Shown here: positions 33,732-42,831 of the stretch, in pieces
How the letters are laid out: every line of letters begins with the position of its first letter
Numbering within the stretch: position 1 is the first letter of the stretch
Source of the DNA: Bin87 sp965116565
GTDB lineage: Bacteria; Chloroflexota; Dehalococcoidia; Lucifugimonadales; UBA3495
DNA: 64,000 nt
Direction: 5' to 3'
Assembly (NCBI GenBank): GCA_965116565.1
Contig: OZ220699.1
Location: 248,001-312,000 of the forward strand
Notes under the pieces: model-generated
What the model saw: the letters and a program-made list of their open reading frames with translations, nothing else
Databases searched by the model: none
What the model was told of the DNA's origin: nothing
Program-made: the position numbers and the translations under genes

Positions 33732-35060
33732 TTACGCAGCTTCCGCTTCCAGCTGCGGACGGCGTTCGGGCCGCCGGGCCAGGATCATCAGGCACATCGC
33801 CGTGGCCTGCACCGCCGCCGAGAAGAAGATCAGGATGGCGTAGTTACCGGTCAGGTCGTACACCACCGGCCCAACGATCTGGCCGAGCGCCAGCCCACCG
33901 GCCTCGAAGGGACGCATCGCGCCGGCGATGGCCCCGTAGGAATTCCGGCCGAAATAGTCCGCGAGGACCATGTAGAGGAGCACCTCCAGCGCGCTGTGGA
34001 ACAGGCCCCAGAATATGCCGAAGGCGTACGCCGCCATCAATGAGTTGACCTGGAACAGGGCCAGGGTCGCCAGCGCGGAAACTCCCATGGCTGCGATAAC
34101 GCACCACCGGGGCGTCACCTTGCCGGCCACCTGTCCCCAGACCAGACTGCTCAGGGCGAGGAACGTGCTGATGCTGAGCACTCCGGTGGCCTGGATGGTG
34201 GTCAACCCGGCGAACTCGTGCAGGTAGGGCACCAGGCTGAAACCCAGGCCGGAACTGCCCGACACGTTGAGGAATGCGACGATGGAGACCATCCAGAAGG
34301 CCCTGGACCGCATCGCCTCTTTTGACGTCCAACTGACCTCCGCCGTGGCGCCCTGCGATTCCTGGGGCCGGCCGCGTGTTGTCCCGGATTGGCCGGGCTG
34401 ACCTACGGCCGGCTGGGGCGTGGCTCCGTCGGGCAGCAGGCCGATGTCCTCCGGCCGGCGGCGCATGACGATGATCATGGGTATGGCCAGGAGCAGGCTG
34501 AATATCCCGAACCATCGGAAAGCGACACGCCAGTCGGCCAACAGCGTGATCGCCGAGAATGCCGGGATGATCGCCGCCGCGCTGATGGGACGATACATCC
34601 CGGTGCAGGCCAGCGCGATGTTGCGACGACGGTTGAAAAAGTTGACCGCCATCGTCCGCGGCACCACGCCGATCAGGAAGGGCTGGCTGACGGCCCGGGC
34701 GATGACCGCGGCGATGAAAAACTGCCACGCCAGGTGCACCCAGCCGAATGACAGCATCGACAGTCCCAGAACGACCAGGCCGAGCGGCATCAGCCAGCGG
34801 GGCCCGTACCGGTCCGCCATCCGCCCGGCGAACGGCGCGAAAACCCCCGACATCAGGACGCCGCAACTGGCGGAATACCCGATCCAGCTCCTGGGCCACC
34901 CGGTATCCTCCGACACCAGGATCTGGATGCCGCCCAGCACGACGCCGGCCACCACCGTAGCCGCGAAGGCCCCGGCCCCGGAGAGTGCCAGGACCAGCCA
35001 GCCGTAGTAGAAGGGGGTTTGGGGACGCCAGTTGAGAAGGGCAGCAGAATATGACGCCAT
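33732..35060 (-). CDS. MFS transporter (oxalate/monocarboxylate-like)
   Basis: The 442-residue permease has about 12 hydrophobic segments. It begins FYYGWLVLALSGAGAFAATVVAGVVLGGIQILVSEDTGWPRSWIGYSASCGVLMSGVFAPFAGRMADRYGPRWLM, which is the pattern of monocarboxylate/oxalate:formate carriers (MFS_1, OFA/MCT-like). A hydrophilic loop (QSGTTRGRPQESQGATAEVSWTSKEAMRSRAF) divides the halves. The ATG lacks a good ribosome site. It is the only MFS here of this branch and may import small carboxylates. Confidence 0.85.
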   Translation of the reverse strand: MASYSAALLNWRPQTPFYYGWLVLALSGAGAFAATVVAGVVLGGIQILVSEDTGWPRSWIGYSASCGVLMSGVFAPFAGRMADRYGPRWLMPLGLVVLGLSMLSFGWVHLAWQFFIAAVIARAVSQPFLIGVVPRTMAVNFFNRRRNIALACTGMYRPISAAAIIPAFSAITLLADWRVAFRWFGIFSLLLAIPMIIVMRRRPEDIGLLPDGATPQPAVGQPGQSGTTRGRPQESQGATAEVSWTSKEAMRSRAFWMVSIVAFLNVSGSSGLGFSLVPYLHEFAGLTTIQATGVLSISTFLALSSLVWGQVAGKVTPRWCVIAAMGVSALATLALFQVNSLMAAYAFGIFWGLFHSALEVLLYMVLADYFGRNSYGAIAGAMRPFEAGGLALGQIVGPVVYDLTGNYAILIFFSAAVQATAMCLMILARRPERRPQLEAEAA

Positions 35061-35542
35061 AAGTCTGGCTCTTATATCAAACCAACGTCATTGGGACAAG
35101 AAACCTCAAAGCCTCACGCGTACGCACTTCCCCATCGCCAGGAGCGGAACCCCCTCAGGGCGGAACCCCCTCAGGGCGGAACCCCCTCAGGGCGGAACCC
35201 CCTCAGGAGCGAAGTCTGCCTCCCGCCCAATGGCAATCCGATGACGTCGCTCCCTTGCCCCTCCCTCCATGCCATCCTTACCATTCAAATACTCCATCGC
35301 CTAACGCCGTCAATCGCCCAACGCCATCCGGCGCCCAACCCTCGACCCGTCCAATCCCCAACTCCGTCGTCGCATCGACGCCCTCAAGCGCAAATTCGCT
35401 CGCGAACTCGCCATCATCAGGCTCCGCCGCATCGCCGTTGCCTTGGTGAGCGGTCGGTCCAGCCTTGCCGGTCGACGGGCGCGGCGGTACATTGTGTGCA
35501 TCCGCATTTCCAATGAGTGCACTGATACGGGGAGCAACAGAC
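35061..35542. other. Intergenic region with a tandem repeat
   Basis: The 482 bases between the divergent MFS and nitroreductase genes contain the tandem repeat at 35146-35209 and then C-rich, low-complexity sequence (35230-35460) with no credible gene. The nitroreductase promoter should lie after 35460. Confidence 0.55.
35146..35209. repeat. 16-bp tandem repeat, four copies
   Basis: GGAACCCCCTCAGGGC is repeated at 35146-35161, 35162-35177 and 35178-35193 without mismatch, and once more at 35194-35209 with changes in its last bases. Confidence 0.9.
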
Positions 35543-36148
<606 letters not shown>

Positions 36149-36236
36149 TTTCCTCCACATCCCAACGCGCCGTTAGGGGAGACGATGGCTGGGTATAATG
36201 TCGGCTCAACCCGAACCGACGTGGGAGGCGATGGAC

Positions 36237-37349
36237 ATGGCTGCAGATCCGGTCAACATTTTCGAATATGAAGACATAGCCAGGCAAAACATCGAGAAGG
36301 GCCACTACGATTTCATCGCCGGGGGCGCGACCGACGAGATCACCATCCGCCGCACCCGGGCGGTGTACGACTCCATCATGCTGCGACCCCGCATGATGGT
36401 GGACGTGGACCGGCGGAGCATGGCGACCACGGTGCTGGGCCAGGAGATTTCCCTGCCCCTGATGCTGGATCCGGCCGGCAATCACGAGGCGGCCCACCCG
36501 GAGGCGGAGATCGCGTCGGTCAAGGCTGCGGGCGCGGCCGGCACGCTGATGGTGCTCAGTTCCCACGCCGCGCGGACGCTGGAGGACGTGGCGGCGTCGG
36601 CCAGTGGGCCAATCTGGTTCCAGCAGTACTTCTTCAAGGACCGGGGCCTGACGCTGGAAATGGCCGCCCGCGCCGAGGAAGCCGGCTATTCCGCCATCTG
36701 CATGACTCTGGACGCCAAGATCAAGCCCAAGCGCGAGCGCAACATCCGCAACGACTACGTGGGCGCGGAATCGCCCAACTACGCCCAGCTTGACCTGGGC
36801 ACCCACACCTGGAAGTTCGCCGCCGACGCGCCCGCCGGACCCAGCGACATCCGCGACGTTGCGTCCACGTGGGACGACCTGGACTGGTTCGCGTCCAGCA
36901 TCAACCTGCCCGTGGTGGTGAAGGGCATCATGGCCGGCGAGGACGGCCGGCTTTCGGCCGAAAACGGCGCGAAGGGCGTGATCGTTTCCAACCACGGCGG
37001 GCGCTACCTGGACACCACGCCGGCCACCATCGAGGTGCTGCCTGAGGTTGTCAACGCTGTCGACGGCAACGCCGAGGTGTACCTGGACGGCGGCATCCGC
37101 CGGGGCACCGACATCTTCAAGGCCGTCGCCCTGGGCGCGCAGGCGGTGCTCATGGGGCGGCCGCTGTTCTGGGGCCTGGCGGTGGACGGCGAGGCCGGGG
37201 TCAGGGCCGTGCTGGAGATGCTGCGGGACGAGTTGGACGCGACGATGGGCATGTGCGGCTGCCCCGACATCGAGAGCATCGGCGCCGCCACCATCGACAC
37301 GGTGTCGCCGCTGCTGGCGGCGTTCCCGGCCCACGCGGATTTCCGGTAG
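36237..37349 (+). CDS. FMN-dependent alpha-hydroxy-acid oxidase/dehydrogenase
   Basis: The 370-residue barrel protein belongs to the lactate/glycolate oxidase and mandelate dehydrogenase family: YDFIAGGATDEITIRR, LPLMLDPAGNHEAAHPEAEIASVKAAGAAGTLMVLSS, FQQYFFKDRG, VVVKGIMAGEDGRLSAENGAKGVIVSNHGGR with the catalytic His and FMN/substrate Arg, and YLDGGIRRGTDIFKAVALGAQAVLMGRPL with the FMN-phosphate loop. The usual Arg-Gln-Leu-Asp after NHGG is Arg-Tyr-Leu-Asp. ATG 36237 is 8 bases after GGGAGG; in-frame starts at 36198 and 36231 fit less well. The product is cytoplasmic. Confidence 0.9.
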   Translation: MAADPVNIFEYEDIARQNIEKGHYDFIAGGATDEITIRRTRAVYDSIMLRPRMMVDVDRRSMATTVLGQEISLPLMLDPAGNHEAAHPEAEIASVKAAGAAGTLMVLSSHAARTLEDVAASASGPIWFQQYFFKDRGLTLEMAARAEEAGYSAICMTLDAKIKPKRERNIRNDYVGAESPNYAQLDLGTHTWKFAADAPAGPSDIRDVASTWDDLDWFASSINLPVVVKGIMAGEDGRLSAENGAKGVIVSNHGGRYLDTTPATIEVLPEVVNAVDGNAEVYLDGGIRRGTDIFKAVALGAQAVLMGRPLFWGLAVDGEAGVRAVLEMLRDELDATMGMCGCPDIESIGAATIDTVSPLLAAFPAHADFR

Positions 37350-37377
37350 AGCACGGTTGCGGGACAGTCTGTATGCA

Positions 37378-37407
37378 CGTAGGGGCGAATAATCATTCGC
37401 CCCTACG
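37378..37407. terminator. Perfect 13-bp hairpin (family B repeat) between convergent genes
   Basis: CGTAGGGGCGAAT (37378-37390) pairs perfectly with ATTCGCCCCTACG (37395-37407) around AATC. It lies 28 bases after the hydroxyacid oxidase stop and 72 bases from the nirK stop, so it can end both transcripts. The copy at 9440-9463 has the same loop. Confidence 0.7.
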
Positions 37408-37479
37408 CCGCACGCGCGCACGGTTTCCCCCGTCTTGTTATCGCGGTGACCAGGCGGGGCGATGTTCGGCGTGGGCCCG

Positions 37480-38733
37480 CTACTGGATGGGGCCCGGCGG
37501 CCTCACCTGTTCCATCAGGTCGTTGTTCCATTCACCTTCGGCCACCAGGATCGCCTTGGCGTCATACGCGAACGCCTCGATGAGGTTGTGGGACAGGTAC
37601 ACGTAGGTTCCGGGCTGGCGGATGGTGTGTATGGATGCCCCGGCGGAACCGGCGGCGATTTCCCAGGTTTCCAGGTCCAGTTCGGGCGGGTTGTTGAAGC
37701 CGCCGCGTTCCCACACGTAATCGCCGTGGCCGCCGATCAGGTGGGGATACGATTGCCGGTTGGCCTGGGAGTGAACGATCAGCACGTTCTCGCCCACGTT
37801 GGCGGTCAGTTGGCCCTCTCCCTGCAATGCGCCGGTGACCCCGTTGAACACTATATGCGTCGGGGCGAGGGTTTTCATCGCCTCCAGGTCATCCAGCGCC
37901 GAGGCGGCTGCGTTCTCGTAACGCTTGAACGTTCCGTCCGGGTTCCGGGGCAGATAGTAGTCCTGCTCGCCGACGTAGTACGCGCGGTCGTAGCGCAGCG
38001 GATTGCCGGCCGGATCCTTCAGGCCGTCCCGGGGCAGCACCATGATCGCGCCGTTCATGCCATGAGTGACGTGCCAGGGCACCATGGTGCCGCCGGGAGC
38101 GCAGTGATAGACAAACACGCCGGGTTTCACCGCCCGGAATCGCAGCGCCACCTCCTGGCCCGGACCCACCTGCGTCAGGGAGCCGCCGCCCAGAGCGCCC
38201 ACGGATGCGTGAAAGTCGATGTTGTGGAGCAGCCCGTTGTCGGACGGGTTGGACAGAGTCAACTCAACGTAGTCGCCCTCATGCACCACGATGATGGGGC
38301 CGGGCACCGTTCCGTTGAAGGTGAAGGCCCACATGAACGCGCCGGGGCCAACCTCAATTTCCGTCTCTTCCACCACCATATTCACCTCAACCACCCTGGG
38401 CTCCCCGCTGTAGGTTTGCTCATGTTCCGGCAGGAACGGCGGGTCAACCAGTTCCTGAGTTACCCGTTCCAGGCCGCTCACGTCCTCGGGCTCCCAGGTG
38501 GTGGCTCCGTCCCAGTAGGTGGAGGTTCGCGCCGCAGTGGCCTCTGCGCCCGTGCCGTCGGAAACCGCCTCCGGGCTCGGCAGCGCAGTGGGCGGCGAGA
38601 ACGGGGGCGTGGCCGTGGCCGCCGGGTCGCCCCCTCCGCGACAGGCTATCAGCAGGGACAACAGGCCCATCACCGCCAGCAGGGCCAACGTACGGGGCAG
38701 AGCCCCCGCAGTCATGCGATTCGGATGCTGCAT
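37480..38733 (-). CDS. nirK: Copper-containing nitrite reductase, lipoprotein
   Basis: The 417-residue protein starts with a signal peptide and lipobox LLSLLIAC (Cys31), so it is a membrane-anchored exported lipoprotein. Two cupredoxin domains follow. Type 1 copper ligands are His170, Cys211, His221 and Met226; type 2 ligands are His175, His210 and His336 (IGGHGDYV). The catalytic Asp173 (HNIDFH) and His293 (PTHIVFNG) are present, which distinguishes it from other multicopper oxidases. The loop from Cys211 to His221 (CAPGGTMVPWH) is one residue longer than in the classical class I enzymes. It reduces nitrite to NO. AAAGGAGTGAGC precedes the ATG. No nitric oxide reductase or maturation gene is near. 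Confidence 0.93.
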   Translation of the reverse strand: MQHPNRMTAGALPRTLALLAVMGLLSLLIACRGGGDPAATATPPFSPPTALPSPEAVSDGTGAEATAARTSTYWDGATTWEPEDVSGLERVTQELVDPPFLPEHEQTYSGEPRVVEVNMVVEETEIEVGPGAFMWAFTFNGTVPGPIIVVHEGDYVELTLSNPSDNGLLHNIDFHASVGALGGGSLTQVGPGQEVALRFRAVKPGVFVYHCAPGGTMVPWHVTHGMNGAIMVLPRDGLKDPAGNPLRYDRAYYVGEQDYYLPRNPDGTFKRYENAAASALDDLEAMKTLAPTHIVFNGVTGALQGEGQLTANVGENVLIVHSQANRQSYPHLIGGHGDYVWERGGFNNPPELDLETWEIAAGSAGASIHTIRQPGTYVYLSHNLIEAFAYDAKAILVAEGEWNNDLMEQVRPPGPIQ

Positions 38734-38787
38734 TGCTCACTCCTTTGCCAACGCCGAGCTGTGATATGGATGCCAGCGTTCGTTCAA

Positions 38788-38821
38788 ATTATATCATCGC
38801 ACTTGATATTAGTTGTATCAA
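38788..38821 (-). promoter_or_regulatory. nirK promoter with palindromic operator
   Basis: On the minus strand TATAAT (38788-38793) is a perfect -10 about 55 bases before the nirK ATG. The inverted repeat TTGATA-7-TATCAA spans 38803-38821, covering the -35 region, and a second pair ATATCA-7-TGATAT at 38791-38809 overlaps it with the same spacing. Half-sites recur about every 13 bases. The position suggests a repressor such as a nitrite/NO-sensing Rrf2 protein; the spacing is not that of a canonical FNR box (N4). Confidence 0.55.
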
Positions 38822-39069
38822 TATACAGCCCATGTACAGCAGCAAGTGCGCCTCCAACCTTGAACGGTTATTTCGTGATAAAAATCATTGACCTTTTCCG
38901 CCATTAGGGATAGCATTACCGCAAACTCGGCGGATTGCCGTCTCCGTGCGGGGGACGCTTGAGAGAAGCATCAATTTATGTCTCCTAAGCGCGAAAATAC
39001 GACGGAATTCGTCAACAGGGAAGTGTGGCCGCCGGGCCACGCCAGAGACACGGACTCAGGAGGTAAAAA

Positions 39070-40476
39070 ATGGCTGAACAAGACATTGCCTTGATGGCTC
39101 ACCTCATGCGGCGCGCCGGGTTTGGAGCGTCGTACGAGGAGCTCGAAGCGCGCGCCGCCAAGGGCTACGAGGCCACCGTTGAAGAACTGCTGAACCCGGA
39201 GACTCAGCCCGCCATCCAGGACGACATCCTGATGCGCTACCAGCCGCAGTGGGTGTCCAAGGCCGGGCTCGAGGGCCAGCAGGAAGAGTGGACCTTCCGG
39301 ATGATCAACACCAAGCGACCGCTTGAAGAGAAGATCGCCCTGTTCTGGCACCATATCTTCTGCACCGGCCACGCCAAGTGCGAGTATCCCAAGCAGCAGA
39401 ATATCGAGCTCGACATGTTCCGCACCCTCGGGTTCGGCAACTTCGAAGAGCTGCTGATGGGCCTGTCCCGCGACCCGGCCATGGTGTTCTACCTGGACAA
39501 CTGCATGAGCCACAAGGACGCCATCAATGAAAACTGGGGCCGTGAGCTTCTGGAGCTCTTCTCCCTGGGCGTCGGCATGGACGGCAATGCCAACTACTCC
39601 GAAGACGACGTTAAGGAAGCCGCCCGTGCTTTCACCGGATGGACGGTGACCAACTCCATCCCCCGGTATCCCTACGGCAAGTACGAGGCCGCGTTCATCT
39701 ACGACCCCTCCGACCATGACTACGAGGAAAAGACCTTCCTCGGCGAGACCGGCAATTTCAACGGTGAGGACATCGTCAAGATCGTCGCCCGTCAGCCGGC
39801 AGCCGCCCGGTTCGTAGCGCGGCACATGTACAACTTCTTCGTGGCCGATGAGCCGCAGGTTCCCGCCTGGCAGAACACGCCGCCGCGCGACCCCGAAGCC
39901 ATCAAGATGCTCGAGGACGAGTACTTCCGCTCCAACTACGACATCCGATCAATGCTCCGGGTTCTGTTCAACTCCGACTTCTTCAAGAACGCCCGGTTCG
40001 AGAAGGTCAAGAGCCCGACCGAGACGGTCGTCGGCACCATGCGGCTCGTGGGCGACTTCGATATGCCCAGGCCCGGCATGAACGCCATGACCCTCACCAT
40101 CCGCTACATGGGCCAGGACCTGCTGAACCCGCCCACCGTGGAGGGCTGGCACACCGGCCGCGAGTGGATCGACAGCGGCACCCTGGTGGAGCGCATCAAC
40201 TTCACCGCAGACGCAGTCGGCGACACCTCCCATCGGGGCGTGCAGGCCATCATCAACCGCCTCGGCTCCCAGGGCGACACCATTTCGTCCGAACAGCTGG
40301 TGGACGGCTGCCTGCAGCTGCTCGGCCACTACCAGTTGGCCGACGTCACCCGCAACGAGCTGATTGCCCTGGCAGACAGCGAGGGCGAACTGCGGACCGG
40401 CAGCGACGAGTTCGGCACGCGCGTCGGGCAGATGCTCCAGTCCATCGTGGCGACCACCGAGTACCTGTTCGAGTAA
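39070..40476 (+). CDS. DUF1800 family protein
   Basis: The 468-residue protein matches DUF1800: LMAHLMRRAGFGASYEELEARAAKGYEATVEELLNPE at the start, MINTKRPLEEKIALFWHHIFCTGHAKCEYP, LFSLGVGMDGNANYSEDDVKEAARAFTGWTV and DDYFRSNYDIRSMLRVLFNSDFF-like text. These proteins are almost always encoded next to a DUF1501 partner, as here; their role is unknown. AGGAGGTAAAAA precedes the ATG, and the DUF1501 gene follows after 16 bases. No signal peptide is seen. Codons end in C much more than in neighbouring genes, which suggests high expression. Confidence 0.9.
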   Translation: MAEQDIALMAHLMRRAGFGASYEELEARAAKGYEATVEELLNPETQPAIQDDILMRYQPQWVSKAGLEGQQEEWTFRMINTKRPLEEKIALFWHHIFCTGHAKCEYPKQQNIELDMFRTLGFGNFEELLMGLSRDPAMVFYLDNCMSHKDAINENWGRELLELFSLGVGMDGNANYSEDDVKEAARAFTGWTVTNSIPRYPYGKYEAAFIYDPSDHDYEEKTFLGETGNFNGEDIVKIVARQPAAARFVARHMYNFFVADEPQVPAWQNTPPRDPEAIKMLEDEYFRSNYDIRSMLRVLFNSDFFKNARFEKVKSPTETVVGTMRLVGDFDMPRPGMNAMTLTIRYMGQDLLNPPTVEGWHTGREWIDSGTLVERINFTADAVGDTSHRGVQAIINRLGSQGDTISSEQLVDGCLQLLGHYQLADVTRNELIALADSEGELRTGSDEFGTRVGQMLQSIVATTEYLFE

Positions 40477-40492
40477 CAAAAGGGGGAAAGAT

Positions 40493-41626
40493 ATGACATC
40501 CACCAAGAAAGATCCGGTGCTGGTGGTACTCCAGCTGTCCGGGGGCAACGATGCGCTCAACACCATCGTCCCCTACGGCGACCCCCTGTACCTGGACAAT
40601 CGCCCCAACGTGCGGATACCTGTCGACCAGGTTCTGCCTATCAACGACTACATCGGGTTCAACCCGGCCATGGGGCCCATGAAGCGCCTGTACGACGAAG
40701 GCAAGGTTGCCGTCATCCAGGGCGTGGGTTATCCCAGCCCCAGCCGCTCCCACTTCCGGTCCATGGACATCTGGCACACCTGTGAGCCGGACAAGGTCGG
40801 AGACGAGGGCTGGTTGGGCCGCGCCGTGCGCGACCTGGACCCGGACAAGGAAAACGTGCTGACCGGCGTCAACTTCGGCCGCGGCCTCCCCCGGTCGCTG
40901 GTGGCCCCGGGCGTCCCCGTTGCCTCGGTGGGCAACCTGGAGACCTACGGCGTGCTCACCGGCATCGAGATCGAGGAACAGCGGACGAAGGCCCTGGACG
41001 TCTTCTCCCGCGTTTACTCCCCGATGCTGGGCCAGGGCCCGGTGCTGGACTACTTCGCCCAGACCGGCCTCGACGCCCTGGAAGGCGCCGATATCCTGAG
41101 CACGGCTCCCCAAATGTATTCCTCCTCCGTGGAATACGGCGGCGACACCGTTGCCCAGTACATGCGCAACATCGCCCAGACCCACCTGGCCGGGTTCGGC
41201 ACGCGGGTGCTCTACACCACCGCGCCGTACAACAGCTTCGACACCCACGCCGGCGAGTTGGCCAACCACACCCGACTGTGGACCGAGACCTCCCACGCCG
41301 TCGCCGACTTCTACGACGACCTCAAGGAGCACAACGCCGGCGACGACGTCATCCTCCTGGTCTTCACCGAGTTCGGCCGCCGCGTGCATGACAATGGCTC
41401 CGGCACCGACCACGGCTCCGGCGGCGTTGCGTTCGTGGTTGGCGAACAGGTCAAGGGCGGCCTCTACGGCGAGTATCCGTCGCTGGAAGAGAGCAAGTTG
41501 CTGGAGGGCGATCTGCACTTCAACAACGACTTCCGCGGCATCTACTCGACCATCATGGAGAAGTGGATGGGCCTGGACGCCCAGCCCATCGTGAACGGCA
41601 CCTTCGAGCAGATGGACTTCATTTAG
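40493..41626 (+). CDS. DUF1501 family protein
   Basis: The 377-residue protein carries DUF1501 signatures: VLVVLQLSGGNDALNTIVPYGDPLY at the start, MKRLYDEGKVAVIQGVGYPSPSRSHFRSMDIWHT, FDTHAGELANHTRLW and ILLVFTEFGRRVHDNGSGTDHGSGGVAFVVG. The fold is related to alkaline phosphatase/sulfatase-like enzymes, and the cluster of His and Asp residues could bind metal. Many relatives have a Tat signal; this protein has none and begins directly at the core. GGGGGAAAGAT precedes ATG 40493. It is the middle gene of a DUF1800-DUF1501-NHL operon. Confidence 0.9.
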   Translation: MTSTKKDPVLVVLQLSGGNDALNTIVPYGDPLYLDNRPNVRIPVDQVLPINDYIGFNPAMGPMKRLYDEGKVAVIQGVGYPSPSRSHFRSMDIWHTCEPDKVGDEGWLGRAVRDLDPDKENVLTGVNFGRGLPRSLVAPGVPVASVGNLETYGVLTGIEIEEQRTKALDVFSRVYSPMLGQGPVLDYFAQTGLDALEGADILSTAPQMYSSSVEYGGDTVAQYMRNIAQTHLAGFGTRVLYTTAPYNSFDTHAGELANHTRLWTETSHAVADFYDDLKEHNAGDDVILLVFTEFGRRVHDNGSGTDHGSGGVAFVVGEQVKGGLYGEYPSLEESKLLEGDLHFNNDFRGIYSTIMEKWMGLDAQPIVNGTFEQMDFI

Positions 41627-41653
41627 CCCGTAGGCCTACAAAAGGAGGTGATC

Positions 41654-42688
41654 ATGGTTACAGCTACCAGAATATCCCACGTACAACTCCAGTACAGCCA
41701 CACCATCGGGCGTGGCGAGCAGTTCGGCCCGGGCTTTACGTATCCGATCCACATGGCCCGGGGCGAGGACGACCTGATGTACGTCCTGTGCCGCTCGTCG
41801 GAATACCGGCCCGAGGGCACGCGCGTCACCGTCTGCACCGTTGACGAAGAATACGTCAACGCATTCGCGCGCGGCGTTCCGCAGCAGGGGCCCCACGAAT
41901 ACAACTTCGAGGACGGCTCCCTGGTGTGGCCCGTGAACGTGGCCATCGCCAGCAACGGCAACGTCTACGTTTCCGACGAATGGCTCCACCGCATTTCGAT
42001 GTTCACCCGCGACGGCGAGTACATCGGCAAGTGGGAAGAGAAGGTCGGCAGCGGCGACGGAGAACTCGACCGCCCGTCGGGCCTGGCCATTGACGCGGAC
42101 GACAACGTCCTGGTCGTGGACGGGAACAACCACCGCGTGCAGAAGTTCACGCCGGACGGCCAGTTCATCTCCAAGTTCGGGAGCTTCGGCCACGGCGACG
42201 GCGAGTTCGACACCCCCTGGGGCATCGACATCGACAACCGGGGCAACATCTACATCGCGGACTGGCGCAACGACCGCATCCAGAAATTCTCCGCCGACGG
42301 TCGGTTCCTGATGAAGTTCGGGTCCTCCGGCTCCGGAGACGGCGAGTTCAACCGGCCCGCCGACGTGGCGGTTGACCAGGACGGCATCATCTACGTTGCC
42401 GACTGGCTCAATGACCGGCTGCAGTTCTTTGATCCGGATGGCATCTTCTGCGGCGAAAAGACCGGCGACGCCACCGTATCCAAGTGGGGCCAGGACAAGC
42501 TGGACGCGAACCCCGAGATGTGGGGCGAGCGGGAACGCGCCCCCGGTCTCGAGCGGGAACGGGACTTCTGGGCGCCCACCGGCGTCGCCGTGGACGACAG
42601 CAATCGCGTGTTCGTCTGCGAAGGCCCTCGCAACCGCATCCAGGTATTCCAGAAGCAGGCGCTCACCTTCATGGGACCGCGCCTGTAA
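41654..42688 (+). CDS. NHL-repeat beta-propeller protein
   Basis: The 344-residue protein contains at least four NHL blades: YIGKWEEKVGSGDGELDRPSGLAIDADDNVLVVDGNNHRVQKFTPDGQFI, the GEFDTPWGIDIDNRGNIYIADWRNDRIQKFSADGRF unit, the GEFNRPADVAVDQDGIIYVADWLNDRLQFFDPDG unit and a last FWAPTGVAVDDSNRVFVCEGPRNRIQVF unit. It is a six-bladed propeller for ligand or protein binding, or a lyase-like enzyme. ATG 41654 follows AAAGGAGGTGATC, which is the exact complement of the usual 16S rRNA 3' end, a very strong site. It follows DUF1501 by 27 bases and completes that operon. Confidence 0.87.
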   Translation: MVTATRISHVQLQYSHTIGRGEQFGPGFTYPIHMARGEDDLMYVLCRSSEYRPEGTRVTVCTVDEEYVNAFARGVPQQGPHEYNFEDGSLVWPVNVAIASNGNVYVSDEWLHRISMFTRDGEYIGKWEEKVGSGDGELDRPSGLAIDADDNVLVVDGNNHRVQKFTPDGQFISKFGSFGHGDGEFDTPWGIDIDNRGNIYIADWRNDRIQKFSADGRFLMKFGSSGSGDGEFNRPADVAVDQDGIIYVADWLNDRLQFFDPDGIFCGEKTGDATVSKWGQDKLDANPEMWGERERAPGLERERDFWAPTGVAVDDSNRVFVCEGPRNRIQVFQKQALTFMGPRL

Positions 42689-42831
42689 GTCCTGATCGTA
42701 CCTGAACCACAAGGGGCCTCCGCTCCATGCCCGAAACGGCCGGGACGCCGGCCTGATGGGTATGGACGGGGGCCCTTTCAAGTGGTATGACGTTGGAATA
42801 ACTGCCGTGACATAGGGAGTAAATCGTTGCC

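Noticed and set aside
35146..35209. CRISPR array
   Set aside because: The units are contiguous tandem repeats without spacers and no cas gene is near.
38803..38821. Canonical FNR box upstream of nirK
   Set aside because: The spacer between TTGAT and ATCAA is 9, not 4 bases.
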